Part shown: positions 22,262 to 33,600 of the stretch, piece after piece | Layout of the letters: every line of letters begins with the position of its first letter | How positions within the stretch are numbered: the stretch's first letter is position 1 | Assembly: GCF_030816965.1 (NCBI RefSeq) | Contig: NZ_JAUSYQ010000002.1 | Location: 8,608,001-8,672,000, forward strand | Direction of reading: 5' to 3' | DNA: 64,000 nt | DNA from: Streptomyces canus | Lineage (GTDB): Bacteria > Actinomycetota > Actinomycetes > Streptomycetales > Streptomycetaceae | Notes under the pieces: model-generated | What the model saw: the letters and a program-made list of their open reading frames with translations, nothing else | Told to the model about the DNA's origin: nothing | Database searches by the model: none | Program-made: the position numbers and the translations under genes

Positions 22262-22470
22262 TTATGCGGCGATTGTCAGGGTAGCTGACTGCTGTTCGTA
22301 GGCGATCGGGGCCTGCTGTCCGTTCGCGGAGTGTCGTCGACGGGTGTTGTAGCGGGTGGTCCAGCGGAAGACGGCCAGGCGGCAGGCTCGGGCCCCGTCG
22401 AAGCGGCGGGCGCCGCGGAGCGTCTCGCGTTTGACCTGCGTTCCGCGTAATTCGGGGGTTCTGGAGTCCC
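22262..22470 (-). pseudogene. IS3 orfB (integrase-type transposase), C-terminal remnant
   Basis: The last residues KRETLRGARRF...ACRLAVFRWTTRYNTRRRH are the typical C-terminus of actinobacterial IS3 orfB, including the final part of the rve core. Upstream sequence (toward higher coordinates) is not orfB but an unrelated transposase fragment, so the DDE triad is incomplete and the gene is dead. Confidence 0.75.
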
Positions 22471-22526
22471 TACCGGGTTGAAGGTGCAGGTCAGTGGGTT
22501 GAACCCAGCCTGATCCGCGCCGGTTC

Positions 22527-22838
22527 GTGATCTGCCACAACCCCGAAGCCGCCACCCGTGACCAGCACATACGCGAACAGCTCGTCTCCCAGCTCACGAC
22601 CCTGATCGAAGACACCGACAAGCTCAGCGACTTCAAACGTGGCGAACTCCGCGACAAGATCGCCGACAAGCCCGGCCTCAACCGCTACCTCCGCGCCACC
22701 CCGTCCGGCAAGCTCCGCATCGACACCGCGAGGATCAGGACCGAGGAGAACCTCGACGGCAAGTACCTGCTGCGATGCTCCGACCCGGACCTGTCCGCCG
22801 AGGGCATCGCGCTCGGCTACAAGCAGCTCCCCGTTCGG
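22527..22838 (+). pseudogene. IS1634/IS4-type transposase internal fragment
   Basis: The plus strand encodes ICHNPEAATRDQHIREQLV, DKLSDFKRGELRDKI, KPGLNRYLR and NLDGKYLLRCSDPDLSAEGI, a stretch characteristic of the middle of IS1634-type transposases. It has neither N- nor C-terminal parts and ends abruptly where IS3 orfA begins. It is a fragment trapped inside the IS3 remnant. Confidence 0.7.
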
Positions 22839-23119
22839 TGGCCAGTTTCTGGTTCTCCTTGCGCACGGTCTTCAGCTCCGCGCGCAGGGCCGCCATCCCG
22901 GCCTCCAGCTCCTGCTTCGTGGCCTCGCTCACCGGGACACCCTCCGTGTTCGTGCTCGTCGTGCCGCTCTCACCACGGCGGGCCCGCTCGGCCCGCACCC
23001 AGTTGCGCAGCGTCTCCCGGCTGATGCCCAGGTCCATGCCGATGCCCTCGAAGGTGTGGCCCGGATCCGACAGGTACAGCGCGACGGCGTCCGCCTTGAA
23101 CTCGGGCGAGTAGACCTTC
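22838..23119 (-). CDS. IS3 orfA (helix-turn-helix transposase subunit)
   Basis: About 94 codons beginning VKVYSPEFKADAVALYLSDPG, with an HTH (DLGISRETLRNWVRAERARRG) and a leucine-spaced coiled-coil end (ELEAGMAALRAELKTVRKENQKL), as expected for IS3 orfA. The frame could be extended to a GTG inside the inverted repeat at 23175, which is less likely. In a complete element it would be joined to orfB by -1 frameshifting; here its partner is missing, so it should be non-functional. Confidence 0.65.
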
Positions 23120-23180
23120 ACATAAGAGATCCCTCCTCCCCGGCCCCCACCGGCGCCGGGCTCAGAGGTGTCCACCGTTC

Positions 23181-24851
23181 CTAAAGACTGAGCGGGAGTG
23201 AGTCCTGTTGCCAGGTCTCATGCTCGGCCGAACGCCCCGGACGGTGTTGGGCGTTCTGGTTGCCCGCGTTCACTCCGCGTCCGGCGCCGACGGATCGTGT
23301 CCGTGGTCCGGGGATGCGGGGGCGGGTTCCCTCACGCCCAGGGATGCCTGGTCCGGCCTGGACGGTCCGATGCCCCGCACGATCACTCCGGTCGTGTGGG
23401 GGCGGTGTCGTCCGTCGCCGGATCGGGTGTCCCTGGGCGCGCCTTCCGATCGCCACGGCAGCAGCATCATGGCGAGTGGTTGTGCGAGTCGTGCTGGTCA
23501 GGGGTTTCTGCCAGTGCTGGGCGCCCCATCGGCTGGTGTAGGCCGGGTCGACGGCGATGACCGCGATACCCGTGGCGTCGGCCATCGAGGACAGCCGGGC
23601 GCGGAGTTTGCCGGTGGGCATGCCGGAGATCAGCTGCCGGAAGCGCTTTTTGCGCCCGTGTTTCTCCCGGGTCTTCTCGGCGGCGAAGTCCAGGTCCTCG
23701 ACCGCGATCGCCTTGACGCCGCACGTTTGGGCCCACAGGAGGCGGGTGAGGGCGTGGCGGACCTGGGCGTCCCGATGCTCGGCGGTGCCGCTCAGGTCGT
23801 AGGAGAAGCGGCGCGGGCTGCCGGTGGGGTTGCCGTGGGTGTCGAGGTGCCAGGCGGCGAGGTGGTCGGCGTTCATGTCGACGCCGATCACGCCGTGGGC
23901 GAGCGCGGCCTCGATGGGGAGCGCGGGGGAGGGCGGGATCTGCCAGGAGGCCGTCACATACCAGCGGTCCCGGCCGGTGTCGTAGTGGATGCGGTAGGCG
24001 ATCGCCCTGTTGGCCGCGACACGGTCCGCCCACTCGCCGCCCCGGTGCGCGAACGTGACCCTGGACGCGAGGGTGTAGCGGCTGTGCGGGGCGTTCGCCA
24101 GATGCGTGAGCGGTGCGGGGAGTTTGATGCTCACCTCGCCGTCGGGGCTGATGCGGATCGTCTCGTTGCCGTAGCGCTTGCCTGACTCCCCGTCCGCCTG
24201 ACAGAACCAGCGCTCCGCCTCCCACCGCCCACGCCACGCGGACTCCGTGAGCTGGGCCGCCTCCAGATGGTGCCGGGCACGGGCCAGCCGCTTGCCGCCG
24301 CGCACGACGTGGACGAGTCCGGCCTCTCGGTCGGCCCGCGCTGCCGTCAGCCGGTCCTCCAGCACTCGCAGCCGCCTCGACTTCGCATGCCACTCCCGCT
24401 GGGACCGGTAACCCCCCGGCGCCTTCTTGCTCCCCTTCTGCCTGGCCGGCAGGGACAACCGGCCCTCGACGGTGCGAATACCGGCTTCCAGGTTCTGGAT
24501 GTGCGCCAGCTGGCCACGGCGGGCCAGCGCCCACTGGTCATGCGTAGCTTTGGTGATCGACCCCGCCCACCGCGACGACGACAACGGCGTCAACTCCCGC
24601 TTACGCACCGCCCACGCCTCACCGCAATGCTCCAGACCATCCCGACAGCAGGCCTTGACATCCTTCGAGGCCAGCGACCCCAGATGCGCTCCCACCAGAC
24701 GCAACACCTTCTCATCGCCCGGCGTCAGGTCCTTGAGGCGGGTCCGGACGGCGACACCGGACGGACCGGACGCGACGAACGGCGGCGCGATACTCCTCAG
24801 CTCCCCCACCCCGCCACCCCTCCCGACCCCGCCCGAAGAACCCGTCGCCAT
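23181..24851 (-). CDS. tnpB: TnpB-like RuvC nuclease (IS200/IS605 group)
   Basis: The 556-residue protein has an N-terminal Arg/Lys-rich helical half and a C-terminal RuvC-type core: GVDMNADHLAAW (first Asp), IAVEDLDF (Glu) and RHDAAAVAIGRR (last Asp). The CxxC...CxxC zinc ribbon usually found between the last two motifs of TnpB is absent; instead there is DPAYTSRWGAQHWQKPL, as in the Streptomyces TnpB-related subgroup. TnpB proteins are RNA-guided DNA endonucleases whose guide RNA overlaps the 3' end of the gene. No TnpA partner is present. The stop lies 5 bp from the IS3 end, so the element's own right end may have been lost. The catalytic triad looks intact. ATG 24851 is a plausible start. 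Confidence 0.8.
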   Translation of the reverse strand: MATGSSGGVGRGGGVGELRSIAPPFVASGPSGVAVRTRLKDLTPGDEKVLRLVGAHLGSLASKDVKACCRDGLEHCGEAWAVRKRELTPLSSSRWAGSITKATHDQWALARRGQLAHIQNLEAGIRTVEGRLSLPARQKGSKKAPGGYRSQREWHAKSRRLRVLEDRLTAARADREAGLVHVVRGGKRLARARHHLEAAQLTESAWRGRWEAERWFCQADGESGKRYGNETIRISPDGEVSIKLPAPLTHLANAPHSRYTLASRVTFAHRGGEWADRVAANRAIAYRIHYDTGRDRWYVTASWQIPPSPALPIEAALAHGVIGVDMNADHLAAWHLDTHGNPTGSPRRFSYDLSGTAEHRDAQVRHALTRLLWAQTCGVKAIAVEDLDFAAEKTREKHGRKKRFRQLISGMPTGKLRARLSSMADATGIAVIAVDPAYTSRWGAQHWQKPLTSTTRTTTRHDAAAVAIGRRAQGHPIRRRTTPPPHDRSDRAGHRTVQAGPGIPGREGTRPRIPGPRTRSVGAGRGVNAGNQNAQHRPGRSAEHETWQQDSLPLSL

Positions 24852-25145
24852 GGGAAACGAGCATCACCCGCCAAGGTCACGCATTCGAGGCGAGAACGTC
24901 AGTTCCCCACCAAGAACCAGCCCCACAGCCGAGACGCGCTACCCGACAAAAGCCACCCACACCCACTCCCGCTCACCAGAACGCCCTTGAACACACTCCA
25001 GCGACAGCAGCTCCATACCCCTCAGGGACAGGCCCCGATGAGTGGTGCGTAGAGAACACCACCGCAACGACCAGGAGCCTCGTCTCGTCACCCCACACCG
25101 CTGACCTGCACCTTCACCCCTGCAGGACAGGATGGAAACGGTTCA

Positions 25146-26527
25146 CTGACGCGACCTCCACTCCGCCCCCCTCAGCCGCCTCGCGGCACACTTGGTCGCC
25201 CGCGGGGAATCGCCGCCGTCCGTTCACCTCTTCCTCTTCGGTGGCGAGGCTTTCTGTGAGGACCAGCGGTCCCTGATCGCCAAGGCGTTTTCCCACGCGG
25301 ATGTCCGCTCACGGGGTACGCGTCGGTCGACGCCGGCGTCCTGGTCGCTCCGGTCGAGGGCGAAACGGACGCGAGGGCGCATCGGGTGCATCGTCCGCAG
25401 AAGCTGCTGGAGATTGTGGACGAGCACATCGGTGAGCCGATCCGTGAGCCGGGCCGACCGGGACTGTCGCAGGCCACCGATCTGCTCCGGCGCCTGATGC
25501 CGGTCATTCGGTATTGCCTGGGCGATAGGGCGCAATGGGGTGGACTACGAGGACGATGCTTCCGTCAACCGGAAGTCCTGGTCCCCAGGGATCCGACCGC
25601 TTCTGTACTCAGCTGCCGGAAGACCGACGTCCTGCCCCTGGTTCTGGAAGGAGCTCGGGCAACTCCAGCTTCCCGTCACGGTGTTGTGTGACTGAAGCCC
25701 ACGGGCCTCTCGGCATGCTGATCGCGGGCCTTCCTCTGTGCCTCCCCGAGACGGGAAGCGGACCCGGGGCGGCGTACCCGCACAATCATGGGGCGCCCGC
25801 TGGGTCTTGGTGCGCCGTGCGGTAGCAAGGGCCGGAAGGGAAAGCTGTTGGTCCCTTTCGGGCATGACCGCGGGCGTCCGCTATCCGGATGCCCATGACG
25901 GAGCGCACATTGTTGCCAGCCTTGGCTTTTAGACCTGTTTGACGCACCGCAGGAGGAGGTGGGATGAGTCACGCTACCGAGCGCGGCATGGCCCTCCAGC
26001 GCGGGAAGCCGAGCGCACACGTGGCGAGTCGCCTTTTCTCGTCATCGCGGCAGTATGGCCGCGATGGTGGGCAACATCCTGCTCGCCCCAATGTGCTTTT
26101 CGACCGGACATGCGGCGATGAGCCGACGCGTGGTGAACACCGGCGCTTTCTTGCCTGCATCGCCCGTTGCGCCTCCTTACGTTCCTCGTGTTCGTCGTCC
26201 GTGACGGGCCATCAGTAATGGTCTGTCACTTTCCACCGGGCTTGGCCGATCGCCACTATCGGAGCGGCGTCGACGCCAGTTATGATGCCGCTGTCGCCGT
26301 GGCGGAAAAGATCGCCTAAGCGGTGTACAAGGCCGATCCGTGCGGCTCGACTTCCTCGCCGGCGAGGAAGTGTCCACCCTCGCCACCCCGGAGGGTTGGG
26401 GTGTGTCGGTGATCGTGGTCATGGTCTCGGACGACCACTCGGCATCGCGAGGGAACTACCCAAGTGAGCCCCTCTTCGTGTGATTCATCAGGCGCAGGAC
26501 GATGGTGTCGTCGGTACTATTCAGTAC
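25146..26527. other. intergenic stretch without a recognisable gene
   Basis: No frame shows a family I recognise. Between about 25310 and 25540 there is a gene-like stretch (VDAGVLVAPVEGE, KLLEIVDEHIGEPI), and between about 26320 and 26483 another (LDFLAGEEVSTLATPEGWGV) ending just before giant gene 2. Both look like remnants. The promoter of giant gene 2 should lie at the right of this region, but no convincing -35/-10 pair was identified. Confidence 0.5.
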
Positions 26528-26537
26528 GGAGAGGTGA
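26528..26537 (+). promoter_or_regulatory. ribosome binding site of giant gene 2
   Basis: GGAGAGGTGA lies just upstream of ATG 26545 at normal spacing. This decides the start: the frame is open from 26464, but the upstream codons encode a Cys/Ser/Arg-rich stretch without a ribosome binding site. Confidence 0.75.
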
Positions 26538-26544
26538 CTTTTTT

Positions 26545-27600
26545 ATGGCGATCCAGGCCTCTCCGTTGGTGAACAACATGCTTTTCGTTCTCATTGGTGA
26601 GCGTTTGTTGCAGGCGAATGAGGATCTGGCTGGTGCCAGTCATGTGTCGTACCGGCGGTTGGCGAGGAATCTGGATGAGTTGTCCGATCTCATCGAGCAG
26701 TCTGTTGCGGGTGCTGCGAGGTCGTTGCCGGCTCAGGTCGGGCAGGATTATGTCCGTGCGATGGGTACGTTCGTGGACGGCGGGGGGACTGGTTACCTGA
26801 GGAAGTTCTCGGCGGATCTGGACGGAATTGCCGATGACCGGGTGAGGGCTTCGTATCAGATCCTGGAGTCCAAGTGGCAGATCATTGCTGAGGTGATCCG
26901 GCTTCTGATCGAGCTGGCTGTTGCCTTTGCGTTGTCCATGTTCAGTGGTGGGGCGGCTTTGGGTCGGGCGGCTGTGGCCAGGGCCCGTAGTCGTGCTGCG
27001 ATCTTGGTGATTATGGCTGCGCTTCAGCGGCATGCGCTGCCGGCGGTGAGTGAGGCGTTCGAGGAGGCTTTCGAGACGTTCGCGGTGCGTCTGGGCATGA
27101 TCGCTTTCACGTCTGGCGCGTTGAGTCCGAAGGGTTTCGACTGGAAGCAGATCGCGCAGGACGGGCTGATCGGCGGGATCATGGGGGCTGTCCACCACCC
27201 TCTGGCTGGTTTGTTGCAGGGCGCCACTGACGCGGCGAAGAAGGCTTTCAAGCGCGGGGCGCCGGTGAAGGATTTCGCCGGTGATGTTGTTGCGAAGACC
27301 GTTGCCAGGACGGAGGCGGCCGGTGTCAAACGGTTGCCTGGTGGTGGGGATGGTGTGGGGTTGGAGGGGCATGCGCATGCGCATGCGCATCCGGGAGTGG
27401 CGAGCAGTTCTCTTGCCGAGGGCGGTTCGGAGGCGTTGGCGGAGTTCGTGGGAAATGGGCTTTTCTATGGTGGGTGGTCCACTTCCTGGTCGACGTTCAC
27501 CGGCGCGTCCCTCAGCGGTGTGAGCTCGCATGGGCTGCACTCGGGTGCGGTGGCGTCGGGTACGTGGATCAACAGCAATTTCGTGGTCAAGACCCCGCCC
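26545..27600 (+). other. CpnT-like (WXG100-related) N-terminal export domain
   Basis: Residues 1-350 are helical: an ESX-substrate-like start (SYRRLARNLDELSDLIEQSV; LPAQVGQDYVRAM), then hydrophobic helices (IIAEVIRLLIELAVAFALSMF; ILVIMAALQRHALPAVSEAFEEAFETF), then Gly/Ala-rich segments with HAHAHAH and FYGGWSTSW. This order matches the N-terminal domain that begins many large actinobacterial toxins, of which CpnT is the known case. It is the only export-type domain visible in the window. Confidence 0.6.
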
Positions 27601-30600
27601 GTCACAGAGGGTGTGATGAACACCGTGCCGGGCCCGGACGTCGCGGAGGAACAAGACAGCCGCGGCACGCCTGGTGGCACCATGAGTGGTGCCGACGATG
27701 CCGGCGGCAGCGACGGCGGGACCGAACCGGTCTCGCTCACGCGGACCGCCGCCGTGAGCGCCTCGGACGGGGGGCGTTCTGAAGCGGGAGTCCCGCAGGG
27801 CGAAGCCCTGGAGCACCAGATCGCCGGCGATGCTTTCCCGGCTCCTGCGGTGAGTCGGCCCGATGCGCAGAGGGCTGTTGCGCAGGGTACCGCCCCGGGA
27901 GCGGCGGTTCCGGGTGCCGGTGACGTCTCGTCGGACGTGAGCGGTGTGGATTCTGTCTCTGACGGGCCCATGGCGGTGGCACCTGTGCCGGGGTCTGTGG
28001 TGAGTATGGCGAGCGGTGTGCCGGACGCCGGCAGCGGGCAGGTCCGTCCCGCTGCCGATCGCAGTGAGGTCACCGTCGGCGGTGTTGCCGCGCCTGTGGT
28101 GGGAGCCGTGGACGTGAGTGGCGGTGTTGCTGCGGGTGGTGCGGGTGGGGTCGGGGGCGAGGACGGTGGCGTGGTCCCGACCGCCGGTGTTCTTCCCTCC
28201 ACGGCCGTCGAGTCCGCCCCGGCTGTCGCACCGCGTTCTGGTACAGCTGCCTCGGGATCGGCCGGCACGGCCGCTTCCGACGCCACGTGGCGGCCCGTGC
28301 GGACCACCTCTGATGATCCGATGGCGGGTCATGAGGAGCCTGCGGAGATGGACCAGGTGGCCGCGGTCGGGCGGCCGGCGGAGCCGGTGCGGACGGTGGA
28401 CGGGGCCACGGCGGTCACGGCCAGGTCGGCCGACCCGAACCCTGCCCTCGCTGACACGGCGGACCAGTCCGTGGCGGTTTCTGCCGAGGCGGTGGCGGAC
28501 CAGTCCGTGGCGGTTTCTGCCGAGGCGGTGGCGGACCAGTCCGTGGCGGTTTCTGCCGAGGCGGTGGCGGACCAGTCCGTGGCGGTTTCTGCCGAGGCGG
28601 TGGCGGACCAGTCCGTGGCGGTTTCTGCCGAGGCGGTGGCGGACCAGTCCGTGGCGGTTCCGGTGCAGGCAGTCGGCTCGGTCTCGGAACCCGGGGCCAC
28701 GGCGAACCAGTCGTCAGCTTCCTCGAGCCGGGTCCCGGTCGAGGCGCAGCCCGGTCCCGCTGTCGCACCACGTTCCGGAACGGCTCCGGGGTCGGCCGCG
28801 GAGACGGGTGAGCGGGCAGCGGCTCAGCGGCCGGCGGAGCCGGTGCGGACGGTGAACGAGTCCCTGGCGGCGGTTTCGCTCCAGGGCGTCACTCCTTCCC
28901 CTGCGTCTACGTCGCAGGCGGTCACCCCGGCTTCCGCTCCTGCCCGAACTGTGGACCAGCCCGGCCCCGCTTCCGGCCAGTCGGCCGCCCCGGCCTCCGC
29001 TTCTGGCCGGACCGGGAATCAGTCGTCTGTCTCCCCCGGCCGGATCTCCACCGTGTCCGACAGCGCGACCACGGGCACCACCAGTGGCGAGCAGGGCGGT
29101 GGGGTAAGGGATACCGTCGGCCTGGAGTCCGGTGAGGCGGACTCCGTGCAGCAGTTCCCGCAGCGGTCCGATGCGTCCGGCGTGTCCGGCGTGTCCGGGG
29201 AGGGTTCCGAGGGCGACTGGGATGAGTCGGAGTTGTCGTCCGGCCTGTCCGTCGCCGGGGGGCTGTCGGGAACCGGGTCGTGGGCGTCGTCGTCCGAGGG
29301 GGAGCCGGATCAAAGCGGCCTTCACGGTTCGGACTTCTCGTTGCCGTTGGGTGATGGGTCTGCTCGGTCCGGTGAGGTGACCGAGCGCTCTTGGGGGCAG
29401 TCCGCGGAGCAGGATCACGCGGCGGGTGTGCCGTTTGCCGCGGGGGAGGTGAGGAGTGAGCGGTGGAGTCCGTTCGGTTCTGGTCGTGGGGGTCCGGAGG
29501 CGTTCGAGTTCACCTTCACCGGGGGTGAGGGGGGGCGGCCTGGGGTGCGGCAGCCTGCCGCTTCGGGGGAGCGGGACCAGGTCGGGTATGCGTGGGCCTG
29601 GCATCGTGGGGAGACGCTGGGGCAGGACACGATCCGGCTGACGCGGCGGGTGCATCTGGTGGCGCTGGAGGGCGTGGGCGCGGAGCAGGTCACGGCGTAC
29701 CAAGATGGGGTGTCGCGGGGGTTGGAGGAAGTGGTCAACGGCCGTGAACCCCGGCTTCCCGTCCTGCAGCACGACGAGGTCACCGGCCCGCGACGGCCCG
29801 ATCCGCTGCTGCGGCTGAGGGTGGAGTGGGTCGACTCCCCCGAGCAGGCGGACACCGTGGTGCAGCTCCATGGCGGCTCGCCGGACCAGGGCCAGATGCG
29901 GCAGCGGAACTGGTACATCGGTGCGGGTCCTGCCGGCGCCGTCCACGAACTCTTCCATGGCTACGGTCCGCTGGACGACGAGTCCGACGATCGGGTGCTG
30001 CTCACTCCGGTCACCCGGGCCGAGCAGGAGCTCGGCCCGGATGAGTACAGTGCGATGGCCGATCCCCGTAAGGCCGCGGGTAAGCGGATCGTCCTGACGT
30101 CCGACCATCTCCGGCAGATCGCCGCTGTCCTCACTCCCTACCTCGGCCGTGTGGCGCCCGGTGAGTATCTTCGTAAGGCGGGTTTGTTCGGCGACGAGTC
30201 ACGCGCCGCCGATGTGGACCCGGCCATGGACCACCGCGCGGAACCCGCGGGACAGGCGCAGGACGAGGCCGGGGACGGAGCCGGGGACGGGTGGCACGAG
30301 GCAGCGGACTTCGCCCAGTCCGTGGGACTGGACGGGATGCTCGACGAGGCTTCGGCGGGCGAGGAGGAAACGGACGGACAGCCTCCGGCCAAGAAACAGC
30401 GGCGGGACGATGCGGACGGCGAGCGGTCCGGCGAGCAGGAGTTCGGCGAGCACGAGGTGAACCTCTCGGCAGCGGAGTTCGGGCTGCCTTCCAGCCCGGA
30501 TTCCCGGGCGGTGTCGCCCAGCGAGCGGTCCGGCGAGCAGGAGTTCGGCGAGCACGAGGTGGACCCCTGGGCAGCGGAGTTCGGGCTGCCTTCCAGCCCG

Positions 30601-33600
30601 GATTCCCGGGCGGTGTCGCCCAGCGAGCGGTCCGGCACGGCCGAGGAGGAGTCCGGGTGGGACTTCGGCGCGGAGCGGGCGGGGTCGCCGGCTGAGTGGT
30701 CCGCCGTGGATGGGGCCGCTTTGGCCGCCGGTGCCGTCGATGGCTTGAGGGGGCCGGCGTTCGGCGGTGGCCAGGCAGAGCCCGGGTCTGGGCGGGACGA
30801 GGGTGTCCGCGGCCAGGACGCGGGGGTGAGTGGCGCCGGTGTGGAGTCCGTGGACGGGGCCGTGCCGAACCTGGCGGATCTGCTGCCGGACCAGATCGGC
30901 GAGTTCGCGCGTGGGCTGGACGGGGTCGAAGACTCCGGCGTGGAGCTGGCGGGGTCGCAGGCTGAGCGGTCCGGCGTGGACGGGGCCGGGGCGGTGGAGC
31001 GGGAGCCCGCGGCTTTGCCGTCCCGCGACGGAGCGTCGGCTGAGCAGCAGTTGCCGGAGAATCGGTTCGCCGGGCCGTTTCTCAGCGAATCGGACGGCGC
31101 GTTGGACGGGGATGGCCTGGCGAGGCCCGTGGCGGCCGATCCCGCCGCCGACGGCACCCGGTTTGTCGACGCCGGTGTGGAGTCCGGGGACGGGGCCGTG
31201 CCGAACCTGGCGGAGCTGCTGCCGGAGCCTGCCAGCGAGGCGGAGCCGGCGAGGCCTGACCTCGACGTCCCGCACATGCTGATCCCTGCCGCGGTCGCCG
31301 AGCACCGCGACGCCGAGCCCCGCGCGGTTAGCGGGCCGGCGGAGCAGAAGCGCCTGCGGGAGCGCCTGAAGTCCCTGAAGGAGGATCTGGGGCTGGAGCC
31401 CGACTATGCCGTGGGCGAGGCACTCGGCGCCAGCTATTCGACGGCGTCGACCTGGAAGAGGCCGGGGTCTGTTGTCGGATCCGAGTACGCCCGCCGGATC
31501 AACGAGCTGTACGCGCTGGTGGAGGAGGCGAAGGGGCGGCCTGGGTTCGACCCCAAGGCGCTTCTCGCGGCGTGGCAGGCGCGGCCGGAGAACCGTGTGC
31601 CGGTGGGCGCGGGTGGCACGGCGCGGTCCGGACCGGATGACGCTGCCCCCAAGATCCTCCTGAAGCTCATACAGCGCGAGCTGGGCGGCGGGTACGGGGC
31701 CGTGGCCCGAAAGCTCAGCGCCGGATGGGAGCGCGTCGATGCGGCGTTGGTGCGTGGCTGGATAAGGGGCGGGGTAAAGGGCGGGGCCCCGAACGCGGAA
31801 CAGATCAGCCGGATCCGCGTTGTGGCCGTCGAAGTGGTCGGCTCCGACAAGCTCGAGAAGTACCAGAAGACCCGGACCCAGCTGGAAGCCCTGACGCGTG
31901 CGCATGGGACGCACGCGCGGGCGGCCACGCTGCTCGAGGTCCTCCCGCATACGGTGTCCCGCTTGCTGCGAGGCACTCACCTGGTGGATGGGGAGCTTGC
32001 CGCCAGGATCGACGCGGAGTTCGGGCGGTTGCCGGTCGAGGCGCGCGGGGAAGCCCCGGCGGGAGCCGGGGGAGCCGGGGGAGCCGGGGGGCCGAGGTCG
32101 GTGTCCGGCACTGCCGGTGGCGCCGCCGGGGTTCTCGGCAAGCGGCGGCGATCGCCGGATGAGCTGGACCAGATCGATGAGTTCGTGCGTGGGCTGGAGT
32201 TGGCCGAGGTGGAGTCCGGGTGGGACTTCGGCGCGGAGCGGGCGGTGTCGCCGGCTGAGCGGTCCGGTGTGGATGGGGCCGCTTTGGCCGCCGGTGCCGT
32301 CGATGGCTTGAGGGGGCCGGCGTTCGGCGGTGGCCAGGCAGAGCCCGGGTCTGGGCGGGACGAGGGTGTCCGCGGCCAGGACGCGGGGGTGAGTGGCGCC
32401 GGTGTGGAGTCCGTGGGCGGGGCCGTGCCGCACCCGGCGGAGCTGCCCGCGGAGCCGGATGAGCCGGACCCGATCGGCGAGTTCGCGCGTGGGCTGGACT
32501 TGGCCGAGGTGGAGTCCGGGTGGGACTCCGGCGTGGAGCGGGCGGGGTCGCCGGCTGAGCGGTCCGCCGTGGACGGGGCCGGGGCGGTGGACCGGGAGCC
32601 CGCGGCTTCGCCGCCCCGCGACGGAGCGCCGGCTGAGCAGCAGTTGCCGGAGAATCGGTTCGCCGGGCCGTCTCTCAGCGAATCGGACGGCGCGTTGGAC
32701 GGGGATGGCCCGGCGAGGCCCGTGGCGGCCGCCGACGGCACCCGGTTTGTCGACGCCGGTGTGGAGTCCGGGGGCGGGCCCGTGCCGCACCCGGCGGAGC
32801 TGCCCGCGGAGCAGGAGCGCCTGCGGGAGCGCCTGGCCTCCCTCCGGGAGGATCTGCAGCTGAAGTCCGACAAAGCCGTGGCCCGGGCACTCGGGGCCAG
32901 CCAGTCGACGATGTTGATCTGGAGGAGGGGGTCTGTTGTCGGATCCGAGTACGCCCGCCGGATCAACGGGCTGTACGCGCTGGTGGAGGAGGCGAAGGGG
33001 CGGCCTGCTGGGTTCGACCCCGAGGCGCTCCTCGCGGAGTGGCGGGCGCGGCCGGAGAACCGTGCGCCGGTGGGTCCGGGTGGCACGGTGCGGTCCGGAC
33101 CGGGTGGCATGGTGCGGTCCGGACTGGATGACGCTGCCGCGGGCCGGGCCAGCGAGAGCCTGTCTTACAAGATCCTCCTGAAGCTCATGCAGCGCGAGCT
33201 GGGCGCTCGCCCAGGGTACGGGGCCGTGGCCGCGAGTCTCAGCGCCGGATGGGAGCGCGTCGATGAGGCGTTGGTGCGTGGCTGGATAAGGGGCGGGGTA
33301 AAGGGCGGGACCCCGAACCCGGAACAGATCAGCCGGATCCGCGCTGTGGCCGACGAAGTGATCGGCTCCGACAAGCTCGAGAAGTACCAGAAGACCCTGA
33401 ACCAGCTGAAAGCCCTGACGCGTGCGCTGGGGCAAGAGCGGGCGGCCGAGAAGCTCAAGGTTTTCAAGTCGACGGTGTCCCGCTGGCTGCGAGGCACTCG
33501 CCTGTGGGATGACGAGCATGCCGCCAGGATCGACGAGGAGTTCGGGAAGTTGTTGGTCGAGGCGCGCGGGGAAGCCCCGGCGGGAGCCGAGGGAGCCGAG

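Larger units (their letters stand above)
22241..23176. mobile_element. IS3-family element remnant
   Basis: Terminal inverted repeats GGTGGACACCT (22241-22251) and AGGTGTCCACC (23166-23176) match perfectly over 11 bp. They bracket an orfA on the minus strand at the right, the last ~70 codons of orfB at the left, and a foreign IS1634-like segment where most of orfB should be. No clear target duplication is visible. Confidence 0.7.
21436..25145. mobile_element. IS5-like element broken by nested insertions
   Basis: TGAACCGTTTTCATCCTG (21436-21453) is matched at 17 of 18 positions by the reverse complement of 25128-25145, and both ends share inner TGCAGGTCA and GGTGTGG blocks. The transposase remnant at 21446-22249 reads inward from the left end. 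The IS3 remnant (22241-23176) and the TnpB gene (23181-24851) now lie between the transposase start and the right end, which explains the unusual 3.7 kb length. Confidence 0.6.

Noticed and set aside
26464..26544. Upstream extension of giant gene 2 to 26464
   Set aside because: The extra 27 codons are Cys/Ser/Arg-rich without a ribosome binding site, whereas ATG 26545 has GGAGAGGTGA and begins a typical export domain.
28459..28674. CRISPR array
   Set aside because: The repeats here and at 39613-40270 are contiguous, in frame and without spacers, so they are protein-coding tandem repeats.
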